From positions 2,925,545-2,989,544 of the forward strand of contig NZ_KQ031382.1 of NCBI RefSeq assembly GCF_000384335.2: a stretch of 64,000 nt of DNA. The letters are read 5' to 3'. Below the pieces are notes generated by a model. It was not told the origin of the DNA and ran no database searches. It worked only from the letters and a program-made list of their open reading frames with translations. Below are positions 1 to 10,380 of the stretch, piece by piece. A program made the translations under genes and the position numbers. Numbering within the stretch: the stretch's first letter is position 1; every line of letters begins with the position of its first letter. The stretch comes from Hyphomicrobium sp. 99 (GTDB lineage Bacteria; Pseudomonadota; Alphaproteobacteria; Rhizobiales; Hyphomicrobiaceae).

Positions 1-369
1 CGAGTTCAAATCCGCGCACAATTGTCTGGACGTGACGTCGTCGCTAGACAGCCGAAATAAGCTACTGACCGACCGAAGAAAATCCCTACACAGCGCAATT
101 CCGAACTGCGAGTTTTGCAGCGCGAAACGGTCACAGTCCAAACGGGTAGGACGGAAAGTGCCACATCCAAAGCGCGTAAAAGACACCTCGAAATCGAAAT
201 CCCGATGAGAGATCGAGCCGTCACCGATTGAGAGCGCGCGACCATCGCGATGCATCCAATGCGCACAAAACTCGGATCAAATCTGAGCCCCCACGTTCCG
301 GGATTCCCAACGACCTTCGGATAGTCGAAAAAGGCTCGCCGTCAGCCTTTTTGCCGGAAAGGAAGTCTT
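1..369. other. Intergenic leader, no gene seen
   Basis: I see no convincing gene here. Open frames on both strands have no family resemblance and no good ribosome binding site. The only clear structure is the hairpin at 328-352, followed by the Shine-Dalgarno AAGGAAG that serves the gene starting at 370. Confidence 0.5.
328..352. terminator. Symmetrical terminator-like hairpin upstream of the DUF305 gene
   Basis: The arms AAAAAGGCT (328-336) and AGCCTTTTT (344-352) are perfectly complementary around a 7-base loop. With A and T runs on both sides it could terminate transcription in either direction. It ends 17 bases before the ATG at 370, so on the + strand it would stop or attenuate transcription entering the DUF305 gene. 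Whether it is an attenuator or simply ends an upstream transcript outside the window cannot be decided here. Confidence 0.6.
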
Positions 370-777
370 ATGAAAAACTTCACCGCCCTGGTTTGCCTTG
401 GCTTCCCGGCCGTAACGCCCCCCGTGACCCCGCGAACGGGCAAAACGAAAGATCGTGCAAAAACATATTGGGTTGCCAAAACGCCGTGCCCGCCTGCCAC
501 AGAAGCGCTGGAATGCGCGATCCTCAAGATGGACGAGGACATTAGGTCCGTGACCTACACCGGCAATCCCGAGGTCGATTTCGTCGCCAAAATGATCCCC
601 CACCATCAAGGCGTCGTCGACATGGCCAAGGTGGAACTGGAGTACGGCAAAGATCCCAAAATCAGGAAGCTGGCCCAGAGCATCATCAGGTCCCAGAACA
701 AGCAGATCGCCGAGTTGCATGACTGGCTCGGGCACCAGCAGGCCGAAACACCGGTGAACCAAGGCCGCCCCCTCTAG
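370..777 (+). CDS. DUF305 family protein
   Basis: This 135-residue protein carries the DUF305 signature MIPHHQG-x2-DMAK around His78-His79, followed by a charged helix. DUF305 proteins are usually exported, four-helix, His/Met-rich proteins often found near copper or metal-resistance genes; the exact role is unknown. The start at 370 is supported by AAGGAAG about 6 bases upstream. The N-terminus resembles a signal peptide (MKNFTALVCL) but the stretch after residue 12 contains several prolines and an arginine where a hydrophobic core and AxA cleavage site would be expected, so export may be impaired. It lies 190 bases ahead of purL with no obvious functional link. Confidence 0.75.
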   Translation: MKNFTALVCLGFPAVTPPVTPRTGKTKDRAKTYWVAKTPCPPATEALECAILKMDEDIRSVTYTGNPEVDFVAKMIPHHQGVVDMAKVELEYGKDPKIRKLAQSIIRSQNKQIAELHDWLGHQQAETPVNQGRPL

Positions 778-967
778 TCCTTGGATTTCTGGCCTAGCTC
801 TCCGAGCGAAACCCTTCCCCGCCGGGGCGGGATTGCCGCCCACCCCCGAATTGAGGGCGGCCGCGACATCGCGACGTTTGGCCGTTGGGCCCGTCTGAGC
901 GCGAAGGCGACAAACCGTTCCCGAGCCCATATAAGCGGTCGCAATCCGAGCGCCCGACGAGATCCTT

Positions 968-3196
<2,229 letters not shown>

Positions 3197-3302
3197 CGGC
3201 GTTCATAGCAAGGCCTACTTACTGGTGCGGTTAGCTGATCTTTCCGGGCACCTAATGCGGTGGTAAGCGTTGCTGGCACTTACAGCGGAAAGGGCCTCCT
3301 CA

Positions 3303-3530
3303 ATGGCGAGCGAAAGCGTTCCCCAACCCGAGCAGGAACTGAGCGAGATCAAAGGCGCGCTCGACGTCCTTTTCACCTTGCGCGAAGAATTGGCCACCTG
3401 GGTCGAGGAAGCGCAGAACGAGGACCGCAAGGAAGAACTCGACAACGTCTACCAGCATGTCCTGGCGATCGAGTCGGAATATCACCGCCGGCTCGAGGCA
3501 ATCCTGAATAAGTCCAAGCCACCGGTTTAG
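3303..3530 (+). CDS. Small acidic helical protein, unknown function
   Basis: This 75-residue acidic protein is predicted to be almost entirely helical, with heptad-like spacing (LREELATWVEEAQNEDRKEE). There is no signal peptide or cysteine. I chose the ATG at 3303 because it begins the charged helical product; a longer in-frame start exists at 3270. It lies 106 bases after purL, and a short duplicated piece of purL follows it. I do not recognise the family. It could be a small coiled-coil adaptor. Confidence 0.55.
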   Translation: MASESVPQPEQELSEIKGALDVLFTLREELATWVEEAQNEDRKEELDNVYQHVLAIESEYHRRLEAILNKSKPPV

Positions 3531-3564
3531 CGCCCAACGTTCAGCACCCGATGTCTCGAGAGCG

Positions 3565-3594
3565 GCGCACGAAGCGTTTCTTCCGAAGCTGATG
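3565..3594 (+). repeat. Duplicated fragment of the purL 3' end
   Basis: These 30 bases match 3146-3175 inside purL with a single mismatch (CTGCCG in purL, CTTCCG here). The same purL reading frame would meet a stop almost at once (GATGAGTGCGTGA). It looks like a scar of a duplication or recombination event at the purL end. Confidence 0.8.
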
Positions 3595-3626
3595 AGTGCG
3601 TGAGAAATATCTGCTGAGGACAGCGA

Positions 3627-4181
3627 ATGTCGATCGTAGATGCGAACTATCGCTTTATCGCGGCCGCCCAAGAGGCAAACGCACGCATCTCCCAACGGCA
3701 GCAGGCGCTTGCTTTGTACGTGACGATGACGCTCTCCTTGATCGCGGCAATGGTCGCGCTCTCGCACCCGGGCACCGATCAACCCAACTCGAGCGCCCTG
3801 CCATGGCTGCTGCTCGGATTTCCGCTTGCATCGCTGTGCCTTCTGTTTCTCAACTTCAAGTCGGAAGCTGCACTCACGAACATTCGCCGATTTCTGTCCG
3901 AACTCGAACAACTGGGCAGCGCTCATGAACGTCTGCCGAGCTTCAACACGGATGCGCGATGGGTGAACTCAGCAAACAGAGCCCGCCGCTATCACGATTT
4001 CGCATCTGCAGCTCTAACAGCGGGCGCACATGCGATCGCGATTGCCGTCGCCATTAAAACGAATCCAAGCCATCCCTACGTTGCGGGCCTTGCGGCAACG
4101 ACGGCCGTCACAGGCGCGTTTCTGACTGCAGCGCTTCTGATGGTGCCTCGCTGGCGTTACCAGCCACTTGCGCGGCCATGA
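3627..4181 (+). CDS. Four-helix integral membrane protein, unknown
   Basis: This 184-residue protein has two hydrophobic pairs: about residues 27-46 and 56-77, then about 125-145 and 150-172. A soluble helical segment (residues 80-120) lies between them. The N-terminal 25 residues are polar and helical. The start is supported by GAGGACAGCGA immediately upstream. The layout resembles small SLATT-like or DUF-type membrane effectors, but no motif settles this. It stands alone between the purL scar and the FKBP gene. Confidence 0.6.
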   Translation: MSIVDANYRFIAAAQEANARISQRQQALALYVTMTLSLIAAMVALSHPGTDQPNSSALPWLLLGFPLASLCLLFLNFKSEAALTNIRRFLSELEQLGSAHERLPSFNTDARWVNSANRARRYHDFASAALTAGAHAIAIAVAIKTNPSHPYVAGLAATTAVTGAFLTAALLMVPRWRYQPLARP

Positions 4182-4247
4182 ACGTCAGTATTCGCCGCCG
4201 CTATCGATAAGCGCATGACGCGCTCGGCTCAGGAATAGGGAGACCCA

Positions 4248-4706
4248 ATGCGACTTTCACGCTTCGCGACAATCGCCAGTCTTGCTGTTGTGCTTGCCGC
4301 AGCCATCGCTTTCCAAGCCGTCAATCCAGCAATCGCTGAACCACAAGGATCACAAATGACCACCACACCATCCGGCCTCCAGATCATCGACACCGTCGTC
4401 GGCACCGGCGCCACGCCCGAGACCGGCCAGATCTGCGTGATGCACTACACGGGCTGGCTCTATAAGGACGGCGAAAAGGGCGCGAAGTTCGATTCCTCTC
4501 TGGATCGCGGTCAGCCGTTCGAGTTCCCCATCGGAACGGGGCGCGTCATCAAGGGTTGGGACGAAGGCGTCGCGTCGATGAAGGTCGGCGGCAAGCGCAC
4601 ACTCATCATTCCGGCCGCCTTGGGATACGGCGCACGCGGCGCAGGCGGCGTCATCCCGCCGAACGCCACGCTGATGTTCGATGTCGAATTGCTCGGCGTG
4701 AAATAG
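4248..4706 (+). CDS. Exported FKBP-type peptidyl-prolyl isomerase
   Basis: The protein catalyses cis-trans isomerisation of prolyl bonds, probably in the periplasm. Residues 1-30 form a signal peptide ending at an AIA-E site. The FKBP domain fills residues 40-152, with the hallmark segments VMHYTGWLYKDG, FDSSLDRGQPFEFPIG, VIKGWDEG, and GYGARGAGGVIPPNATLMFDVEL. Aromatic active-site residues (Tyr, Phe, Trp) are intact. It is a single-domain protein of normal length. A GGGAGACCC Shine-Dalgarno precedes the ATG. Confidence 0.92.
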   Translation: MRLSRFATIASLAVVLAAAIAFQAVNPAIAEPQGSQMTTTPSGLQIIDTVVGTGATPETGQICVMHYTGWLYKDGEKGAKFDSSLDRGQPFEFPIGTGRVIKGWDEGVASMKVGGKRTLIIPAALGYGARGAGGVIPPNATLMFDVELLGVK

Positions 4707-4742
4707 CCTCATCGGCAAAACTGACGAAGCAGGCTCACGACT

Positions 4743-4887
4743 CGTCATCCTCGGCCGAACGCAGCGAAGCTGCGGCGATGGCCGGGGATCCAGCGTAAGA
4801 GTCGTCGAAGACGCAACATCGAGCCTTCGGCGCATGTAACGCTGGATCCCGAACAGTCTCGCGATGCTCGACCGTCCGAGGATGACG
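4743..4887. repeat. 145-bp palindromic intergenic repeat, copy 1
   Basis: The element begins CGTCATCCTCGG and ends CCGAGGATGACG, so its termini are inverted repeats. Internally GGATCCAGCGTAA and the later TAACGCTGGATCC are also inverted, giving a nested hairpin. A second copy at 12585-12730 is nearly identical, with differences mainly in the loop and a few arm positions. It lies between the FKBP gene and the convergent glycosyltransferase gene. Confidence 0.85.
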
Positions 4888-4913
4888 GATGTGCCCGAAC
4901 AAGCGGCACAGGA

Positions 4914-5699
4914 TCAAGCCGGCGCGAGCTGCCCGTATCCTTGGTAGCTCGCGAACTTCGCGATCACCGGGGTCAGATCCTTGCATCGCGGCCGATGATG
5001 GCGATCGATGTTGCCCAAGTATTTTTCGCGCGTAACCGTGTTGGGATGTTCAGCACCATGAGTCCGGATTTCCTCGGGACTCATCTTGGTTTTGATCTGA
5101 AGCTTTCGCGCGATTCCTTCCTCGTTGAGAACGGAATATCCGTAATAGAAAATCGCCAAGTCATCGAGCGTCGGACGCTGATACCAGTGCCGTCCGCCGC
5201 GCTCAGGATAGCGCTGCCCGAAATTGTGAAGACTGCGGCTCGCTCTGAGGCCGAGATTTAATTTCCTGAAAGCCTCGCTGTCATCCTCGTAATAACCGAA
5301 GGTCGCCTGCTCGTGCAGCGGACGTCCATACGACGGCGGCGGACCGTTCATCGGATCGACGAAAACGTAATTGCCAATGAAATGCCGCGTCGGCGCGATG
5401 ATTTTGTCGAGCTGCTGGAAATTGCCGTAGAGAAATTCGGTGACGTTGAGCGCCATGCGCCACGAGCGGCACGTCCTTTCATAATCCTCGACTTCACGAT
5501 CGATGCAGGCGCTGTCGAAATACGCGTTTCGCGTCGTGTGAATTTCCCAGTCGGGACAGAACTTCTTGATCAGTTCACGGCTTCCGTCTGTGGAATTGTA
5601 GTCGATCATGATGCCGTGGTCGAAGACGCGCCGATGGTGATCGAGCCACCACGGCAGCATGTATTCCTCATTAAAAAAATGGCAGATGACCGTCCGCAT
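4914..5699 (-). CDS. Family-2-like glycosyltransferase
   Basis: This 261-residue soluble protein begins MRTVICHFFNEEYMLPWW, the start of a nucleotide-sugar binding fold, followed by IMIDYNSTDGS near residue 32. The D-x-N/S-TDGS motif is typical of GT2-like enzymes that contact the UDP-sugar. The family label rests on this motif and the fold start only; donor and acceptor cannot be read from the sequence. Its stop lies just after the 145-bp repeat and it runs convergent to the FKBP gene. Confidence 0.65.
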   Translation of the reverse strand: MRTVICHFFNEEYMLPWWLDHHRRVFDHGIMIDYNSTDGSRELIKKFCPDWEIHTTRNAYFDSACIDREVEDYERTCRSWRMALNVTEFLYGNFQQLDKIIAPTRHFIGNYVFVDPMNGPPPSYGRPLHEQATFGYYEDDSEAFRKLNLGLRASRSLHNFGQRYPERGGRHWYQRPTLDDLAIFYYGYSVLNEEGIARKLQIKTKMSPEEIRTHGAEHPNTVTREKYLGNIDRHHRPRCKDLTPVIAKFASYQGYGQLAPA

Positions 5700-5837
5700 T
5701 CTGCACCCCGCAATGAAGCGCCTTCGCGAGCCCGCCTCGCTTCACTCGCTCCAATGACGATTTGACTGCGGATTCTAAGTTGATTCGCTGATGTCCCAAA
5801 GTTGCGATCACTCAGCGGCGCAAAAACCGAGACCAAA

Positions 5838-6107
5838 TTAAGCGGCTCGCCGTCGTCCTTTCAGGCGATAACGGTAGATCAATCCGGGCAGAACAATGAA
5901 TTCGCCGGTCTTCAACGCGTCCGGATCGAACTTCCCGTCACTGCGGCGCGGCGCAACACCGGCGTAGTCCAAGAGGCGACCAAACTCGTCGCGAACGAAT
6001 TCCGAGAAATTCCGTCCATCGAGCCTGCCGATGATGGGTCCCTCGAACGTTGTGTTCTGAAGAATGGAATATTCGAGAACCTGCGCGCGGCGTTTATTGT
6101 CGAGCAT
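5838..6107 (-). CDS. Small basic protein, unknown
   Basis: This 89-residue protein has no signal peptide, cysteine or recognisable domain. It is basic at the C-terminus (YRYRLKGRRRAA). It starts 23 bases after the stop of the gene at 6131-6445 and on the same strand, so the two are probably co-transcribed. The Shine-Dalgarno is weak. Confidence 0.45.
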   Translation of the reverse strand: MLDNKRRAQVLEYSILQNTTFEGPIIGRLDGRNFSEFVRDEFGRLLDYAGVAPRRSDGKFDPDALKTGEFIVLPGLIYRYRLKGRRRAA

Positions 6108-6130
6108 GTGAGATCGGCCTCCCCCCGAAG

Positions 6131-6445
6131 TTATTTCTTGCCGCTGAGCTCCGCTGGCGGCGCACCCTTGAAGGGCGACGCGGCATGTCGAGACAGCTCG
6201 TCAAAACAGGCGAGCCGCTCCGTCCCCGATTCGATCGACGCGCAATCGCGGAGTTCCGATGGCCCGGATGTTCGATTGCTGCTGGCAACCAAGATGATGC
6301 CTGTGCCCGCGAGAAGCGCGATCAGCACCGCGAAGATCAGCGCAGTCTGTCTGTCATTGCGCTCCTTCTCCTTCTCGAATGCCTCCGCTTCGAGATCGAC
6401 GCGTTTGAGAAAATCGGAGTGCTTGGGAAAGTCATTCGGCATCAT
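6131..6445 (-). CDS. Single-pass membrane protein with C-x8-RLACFD-like motif
   Basis: This 104-residue protein has a charged N-terminal helix (residues 10-32), one membrane segment (about 34-54) and a periplasmic tail containing RDCASIESGTERLACFD. That two-cysteine pattern is common in small envelope proteins of Proteobacteria and probably forms a disulfide. I chose the ATG at 6445, where a paired ATG-ATG begins the hydrophilic helix; the longer frame to 6727 is composition-wise unlike coding DNA. Confidence 0.55.
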   Translation of the reverse strand: MMPNDFPKHSDFLKRVDLEAEAFEKEKERNDRQTALIFAVLIALLAGTGIILVASSNRTSGPSELRDCASIESGTERLACFDELSRHAASPFKGAPPAELSGKK

Positions 6446-7166
6446 CACTGCTCTCCAACACGTAACGAGCAAACGTAACTTAGGGAGAAGCACATAAGAA
6501 TTCGACGGTGCCGCACGCGCAAAGATATAAGCGTCCCATAAACACGGGGCTCGAGATGACGAAGTTCCCAATCCCTGACAGGAATTAACGACAGAGATGA
6601 TGATCCGATGATCGGATAGGAAAACGATCGTCCGCACTCTTCTCAAATTTGAGGAAAGCGACGCACATGCTTCCCTCCTATTCGACGGCAATATCGGCGT
6701 TCCAAAACCTGAATTCGGCTTCTTCATCGGAGCAACCGTCGACCAGACCCGAAGTTCTCCGCCAATCTTTCATCACCACTGTCGTTATGCCGCTGTCTCC
6801 CGCGAGCGCGAACGATCAAGCCGCGACAAACACCACCGCTGCCAGACATGGGTTCAGCATCGAAACATCTTCTGTTTTGAGAGACTTAATCTCGCCCGAG
6901 CGCGAGATCGGAGGCGCATCGCACGCGCAGTGCGACCGGACGACGCTTCAACGGGCGCCAGTATTTTTCGATCCCGCACAATCCGTTACGATGTAGCTTC
7001 AAGCATTATCTTGAGCCTGCCGAAAGTCTCGTGCAGGAAGTCAAAAAAACCAGGAGCATCTGCTCCGAAACGGGCTGTGCCCTCTGGAACATCGCTTCCA
7101 GACGGCTTGATGCACAAAACCCCCAGAGATGGAACAAACCTGATCTTTCACCGAAGGGATCGTCTC
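6446..7166. other. 720-bp stretch without a convincing gene
   Basis: The GC content is lower and the codon pattern irregular. A serine-rich open frame at 6667-6996 (+) has no Shine-Dalgarno and no family resemblance. A short palindrome, ATCCGATGATCGGAT, occurs near 6603-6617. The promoter of the gene at 7167 should lie near the right end. Confidence 0.4.
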
Positions 7167-8018
7167 ATGCGCAGAGTGAAGTATATCGCATCGGCGTTCG
7201 TCGCCCTGTTAGCACCCGCCGTTTTGCAGAGCGCATCGGCAGCTGGTGATCCAACCGGTATTTGGATAAACGACACCGGTCGCGGCGCAGTCGAGATCAA
7301 GCAATGCGGCAACGCCCTTTGCGGCAACGTCGTCTGGGTGAAATCGGAATCGGACGCAGGCGGATGCGGCAAGCAGATCATCGGCGATGTCGCCCCGGCG
7401 GGCGACGGCCGCTGGGATAACGGTTGGATCTATTCACCCGAGCGCGGACGCAAATACGATGTCGAGCTGACACCCCTCGCGAACGGCGACCTCAAAGTCG
7501 TCGGTTACGCTGGCATCAAATTTTTGTCGAAGACGATGATCTGGAAGCCGGCGCCGCAGGATCTGCAGCTCTGCGGTCAGTCGGATGCAAAGGTCGATGC
7601 GCCCGCAGCCAAGAAGCCCGATGCCGTAACAGCCGCTCTTGTCGCGCCGCCTCAGCCTGCTGCTTCGAAACCGGCCTCCTCCAGCATCCCGCCCGCGGCG
7701 ACGAAGGATGCGAACACGGAACCGGCGAGCCAAGCTCCTGCCGCAGACGCGCAAGCTCCTGCCGCAGACACGAAGGTGGACGAGAAGAAAGCCGATGAAG
7801 CGAAAACGCCCGCACCGGCGTCACCAGCTTCGACCGACGCCGCGAAGAACGACAACAACGCCAACGAAGGCAAAGCCGAAGGCAATGACATCGCCGGCCA
7901 GCTCGGCAAGATCAAGATTGGCGATTTGCAATTGGACAAGGTTCTGACGCGAACCAAATCCGGCAAGTGCAAGCTCGATCTACCCTGGGTCAAGGTCACT
8001 ATCGATTGCGAGCAGTAA
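7167..8018 (+). CDS. Exported DUF2147 domain protein with Ala/Pro-rich tail
   Basis: Residues 1-26 form a signal peptide (MRRVKYIASAFVALLAP...ASA-A). The DUF2147 domain follows at about residues 27-130: GIWINDTGRGAVEIKQCGNALCGNVVWV, then Gly-Trp-Ile-Tyr, then VVGYAGIKFLSKTMIWKP. A low-complexity Ala/Pro/Lys linker of about 100 residues connects to a short C-terminal piece with two cysteines. DUF2147 proteins are periplasmic and of unknown function. The ATG at 7167 has AAGGGAT upstream; the open frame extends further 5' but without coding character. A strong terminator follows at 8061-8098. Confidence 0.8.
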   Translation: MRRVKYIASAFVALLAPAVLQSASAAGDPTGIWINDTGRGAVEIKQCGNALCGNVVWVKSESDAGGCGKQIIGDVAPAGDGRWDNGWIYSPERGRKYDVELTPLANGDLKVVGYAGIKFLSKTMIWKPAPQDLQLCGQSDAKVDAPAAKKPDAVTAALVAPPQPAASKPASSSIPPAATKDANTEPASQAPAADAQAPAADTKVDEKKADEAKTPAPASPASTDAAKNDNNANEGKAEGNDIAGQLGKIKIGDLQLDKVLTRTKSGKCKLDLPWVKVTIDCEQ

Positions 8019-8060
8019 AGCTCGCATCAGCCGAGGCGTTCCCCCCTCCTCGGCTCGTGA

Positions 8061-8098
8061 AACACCCGCTGCATACCCCGCAGCGGGTGTTTTCTTTT
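8061..8098 (+). terminator. Rho-independent terminator of the DUF2147 gene
   Basis: A 12-bp perfect stem, AACACCCGCTGC with GCAGCGGGTGTT, is followed by TTTTCTTTT. It begins 42 bases after the DUF2147 stop. Confidence 0.85.
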
Positions 8099-8105
8099 CA
8101 TGCAC

Positions 8106-8140
8106 AAAAAAAACACGACGGCAGATTTCCTGCCGCCGTG
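8106..8140 (-). terminator. Rho-independent terminator of pqqA
   Basis: Read on the - strand, CACGGCGGCAG pairs with CTGCCGTCGTG (one G-U pair) around a 5-base loop and is followed by eight T residues. It lies 27 bases after the pqqA stop and shows that pqqA is a one-gene transcript. Confidence 0.85.
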
Positions 8141-8166
8141 CTTGAATTCAAATCGGAAGTATCGAC

Positions 8167-8256
8167 TTAGATGAGGTCGATCTCAGCCGGAAGGTACGAC
8201 GTAACTTCGAGGCCAACTTCCTGCTCGCGAACTGCGGGCTTGGTCCAGGTCTTCAT
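8167..8256 (-). CDS. pqqA: PQQ precursor peptide PqqA (orphan)
   Basis: This 29-codon gene begins MKTWTKPAVREQEVGLEVTS. PqqA supplies the glutamate and tyrosine that PqqE cross-links to make the redox cofactor pyrroloquinoline quinone. The invariant E-x3-Y core is present as Glu17-Val-Thr-Ser-Tyr21, and the preceding GLEV and the acidic tail after Tyr resemble methylotroph PqqA peptides. A near-perfect Shine-Dalgarno (GGAGGA) lies 6 bases before the ATG. No pqqB, C, D or E is within the window, and a terminator follows directly, so maturation must depend on genes elsewhere. It may be one of several pqqA copies, as known in methylotrophs. Confidence 0.88.
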   Translation of the reverse strand: MKTWTKPAVREQEVGLEVTSYLPAEIDLI

Positions 8257-8450
8257 GGTGTCCTCCATTAGACTTCGAGAACTTGACGTCCTCAATGCAG
8301 TTAAACATAGCTATCCGCCTTGATAACGTCCAATCGCAATCGCGTGACAATTCGATAAGTTTGGCTGATCGCGGGTCTTGCCCTACCTGATCGACCCGGG
8401 CAAAAGTCTAGATCCCCAAACGCCCCTTCTCAGACCTGGAGTTCACGAAA

Positions 8451-8687
8451 ATGCCCATGCCAGCGGCCGACATCGAACGGATGATAAAAGCCCGCTTTCC
8501 GGACGCCCAAATCGTGCTCAAGGATCTGGCTGGCGATAACGACCACTGGGCCGCCCACGTCGTCTCGGCGGCCTTCAAGGGCAAAAGCCGCGTCCAGCAG
8601 CACCAGATGGTCTATGACGCCCTGGGCGGCAACATGGGCGGCGTATTGCATGCCCTGCAGCTTACGACCGCGCTGCCGCCGGATTGA
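8451..8687 (+). CDS. bolA: BolA family protein
   Basis: This 78-residue BolA/IbaG-type protein has the class II KH-like fold. The conserved helix and strand HVVSAAFKGKSRVQQHQMVYDAL contain the invariant His that helps ligate a shared [2Fe-2S] cluster with a CGFS glutaredoxin. The partner gene, grxD, starts 85 bases downstream, which supports a BolA-Grx role in iron-sulfur trafficking or iron sensing. It begins MPMPAADIERMIKARFPDA, the usual N-terminus for this group. Confidence 0.93.
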   Translation: MPMPAADIERMIKARFPDAQIVLKDLAGDNDHWAAHVVSAAFKGKSRVQQHQMVYDALGGNMGGVLHALQLTTALPPD

Positions 8688-8772
8688 CTAACGGGCCGGT
8701 CTCGCCCACATCTCGAATAAGTGAAGCGGGTGCGCCGTCCGGGCTGCTCCGCACCAATAAAGGAACCTCAGA

Positions 8773-9117
8773 ATGGCTGCTGATCCGGTCCACGACTCGA
8801 TCGCCAAAACGATCGCCGACAATGACGTCGTATTGTTCATGAAGGGCACAAAGCAGTTCCCGCAGTGCGGCTTCTCGGCGACAGCCGTGAAGATCCTCGA
8901 GCACCTCGGCGTGCCGTTCAAGGATGTGAACGTGCTCGAAGATCAGGGTGTTCGCGAAGGCATCAAGACGTTCTCGAACTGGCCGACGATCCCGCAGCTT
9001 TACGTCAAGGGCGAATTTGTCGGCGGTTGCGATATCATGCGTGAAATGTATTCCGCAGGTGAACTGCACGATCTCGTCTGCGCGAAGGGCATTCCCCACT
9101 CGCACCAGCACGCCTGA
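8773..9117 (+). CDS. grxD: Monothiol glutaredoxin, Grx4 type
   Basis: This 114-residue protein contains the CGFS active site (Cys32) in [12 protein letters not shown], the [19 protein letters not shown] segment that binds glutathione, and the conserved KGT lysine. These monothiol glutaredoxins hold a glutathione-bound [2Fe-2S] cluster and pair with BolA. The ATG follows GGAACCTCAGA. The gene ends before a terminator at 9154-9190. Confidence 0.95.
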   Translation: MAADPVHDSIAKTIADNDVVLFMKGTKQFPQCGFSATAVKILEHLGVPFKDVNVLEDQGVREGIKTFSNWPTIPQLYVKGEFVGGCDIMREMYSAGELHDLVCAKGIPHSHQHA

Positions 9118-9153
9118 GGCGTTCTGCGGGAAACCGCGTCCGACGACACGATC

Positions 9154-9190
9154 AAAGCGCTCGCTGCTTCATTGAAGCGCGAGCGCTTTT
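9154..9190. terminator. Bidirectional terminator overlapping a convergent 3' end
   Basis: AAAGCGCTCGC (9154-9164) pairs with GCGAGCGCTTT (9179-9189) around a 14-base loop and is followed by T residues on the + strand. It terminates grxD. The right arm also encodes the last codons (Lys-Ala-Leu-Ala-Leu) of the convergent peptidase gene. Confidence 0.7.
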
Positions 9191-10275
9191 AGTTTTTGCA
9201 CATCGATCGCCTCGACGACCCGGCCGTGTTTGCCAGTCGTCGTCTCCGCCGCGAGCATCGCGTTCAGCACGGCTTCTTCAACACCCTCGACGACGGCGAG
9301 ATAAAGCGCGTCGAGATCGTCGTTGCTGACGGCCGTGAACGACAGCGCCGGAGGCTCCGGCAACGGACCCGGATCGTTAGCCGTCGAGAACGCCAGAAAG
9401 ATATCGCCCGAACTATTACCGGACGGCGTCCCGCCCCGGCCGATGCCGATGGAGGCCCGCCGCGCGAGACGCTCGAGTTGGCCCGGCAGCAGCGGCGCAT
9501 CGGTTGCGATGATGACGATGATCGAACCCCGCTCCACGGTATGGCAGCGCCGTCCCGGCAACGCGTCGCCGACAGGCTTGCCGCAGACGGTCAGCCACGG
9601 CCGGATGCCGTGATTGGCCTGAACGAGCACGCCAACAGTATGCTCTCCAAGACGCGTCGCCGCCCGCCGTGAGGCAGTCCCTGTGCCACCTTTGAATTCA
9701 TACGCGATCATCCCCGTGCCGCCCCCGACGCAGCCCTCGGCGACAGGCCCCGAACGGGCGCCATCGATTGCGGCCAATACGTGCTCTTCGCTGACGTGAA
9801 AGGCTGCGATGTCGCTGAGATAACCGTCGTAGGTCTCGGCCGCGACGGGAAGCGCCCAGAGATCCTCCCCAAGCGAAAGAAATCGCTTCGCCATCCATTT
9901 CAGCGTCGCATGATGTGCAAGGCCGACCGAAAACGTGTTGGTGATCGTGATCGGCCCGGTGAACCAGCCGGCATCGCGAATCCAATGCGCGCCCGTCATT
10001 TCGCCGTTGCCGTTCATCGAGAAAACGCCCGCCCAAACGGGATGCAGGAGGTCTCCCTCCGCGCGCGGCAGGATCGCGGTGACACCCGTATGAACGGACC
10101 CGCCGTCGTTGCGCAGCGTCGTGAACCCGACCGTCACGCCCTCGACATCGGTGATGGCGTTGAGCGGCCCCGGTACGCCCGGCATCGGCAGACCAAGCCC
10201 GCGTGCTCTAGGCTTGCCGTCAGGCGCGTACCCAACAGGATCGAAGGCCTCGGACGAACGATCTTTGCCGGTCAT
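9169..10275 (-). CDS. P1/S58 family aminopeptidase (DmpA-like)
   Basis: This 368-residue protein matches the self-processing D-aminopeptidase/beta-aminopeptidase family. Visible hallmarks are ITDVEGVTVGFTT near the N-terminus, NTFSVG, and GGTPSGNSSGDIF, where the catalytic serine sits after the Gly-Asn. In DmpA the chain cleaves itself before that Ser to form alpha and beta subunits. The substrate cannot be predicted; natural roles in peptide or amide turnover are proposed for the family. It has no signal peptide. Confidence 0.9.
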   Translation of the reverse strand: MTGKDRSSEAFDPVGYAPDGKPRARGLGLPMPGVPGPLNAITDVEGVTVGFTTLRNDGGSVHTGVTAILPRAEGDLLHPVWAGVFSMNGNGEMTGAHWIRDAGWFTGPITITNTFSVGLAHHATLKWMAKRFLSLGEDLWALPVAAETYDGYLSDIAAFHVSEEHVLAAIDGARSGPVAEGCVGGGTGMIAYEFKGGTGTASRRAATRLGEHTVGVLVQANHGIRPWLTVCGKPVGDALPGRRCHTVERGSIIVIIATDAPLLPGQLERLARRASIGIGRGGTPSGNSSGDIFLAFSTANDPGPLPEPPALSFTAVSNDDLDALYLAVVEGVEEAVLNAMLAAETTTGKHGRVVEAIDVQKLKALALQ

Positions 10276-10380
10276 GAACTTTCCTCTTCCTCACAACAAT
10301 CATTCGTACCGCGTCTGCACTGATCCAGCTTGACCGGCCGCTGTCTCAATTTTGCCGAACGGAAGTGCTGCCTCGCGAGG

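Noticed and set aside
6649..6996. 115-codon + strand frame
   Set aside because: TTG start, no Shine-Dalgarno, serine-rich and unrelated to any family; probably non-coding.
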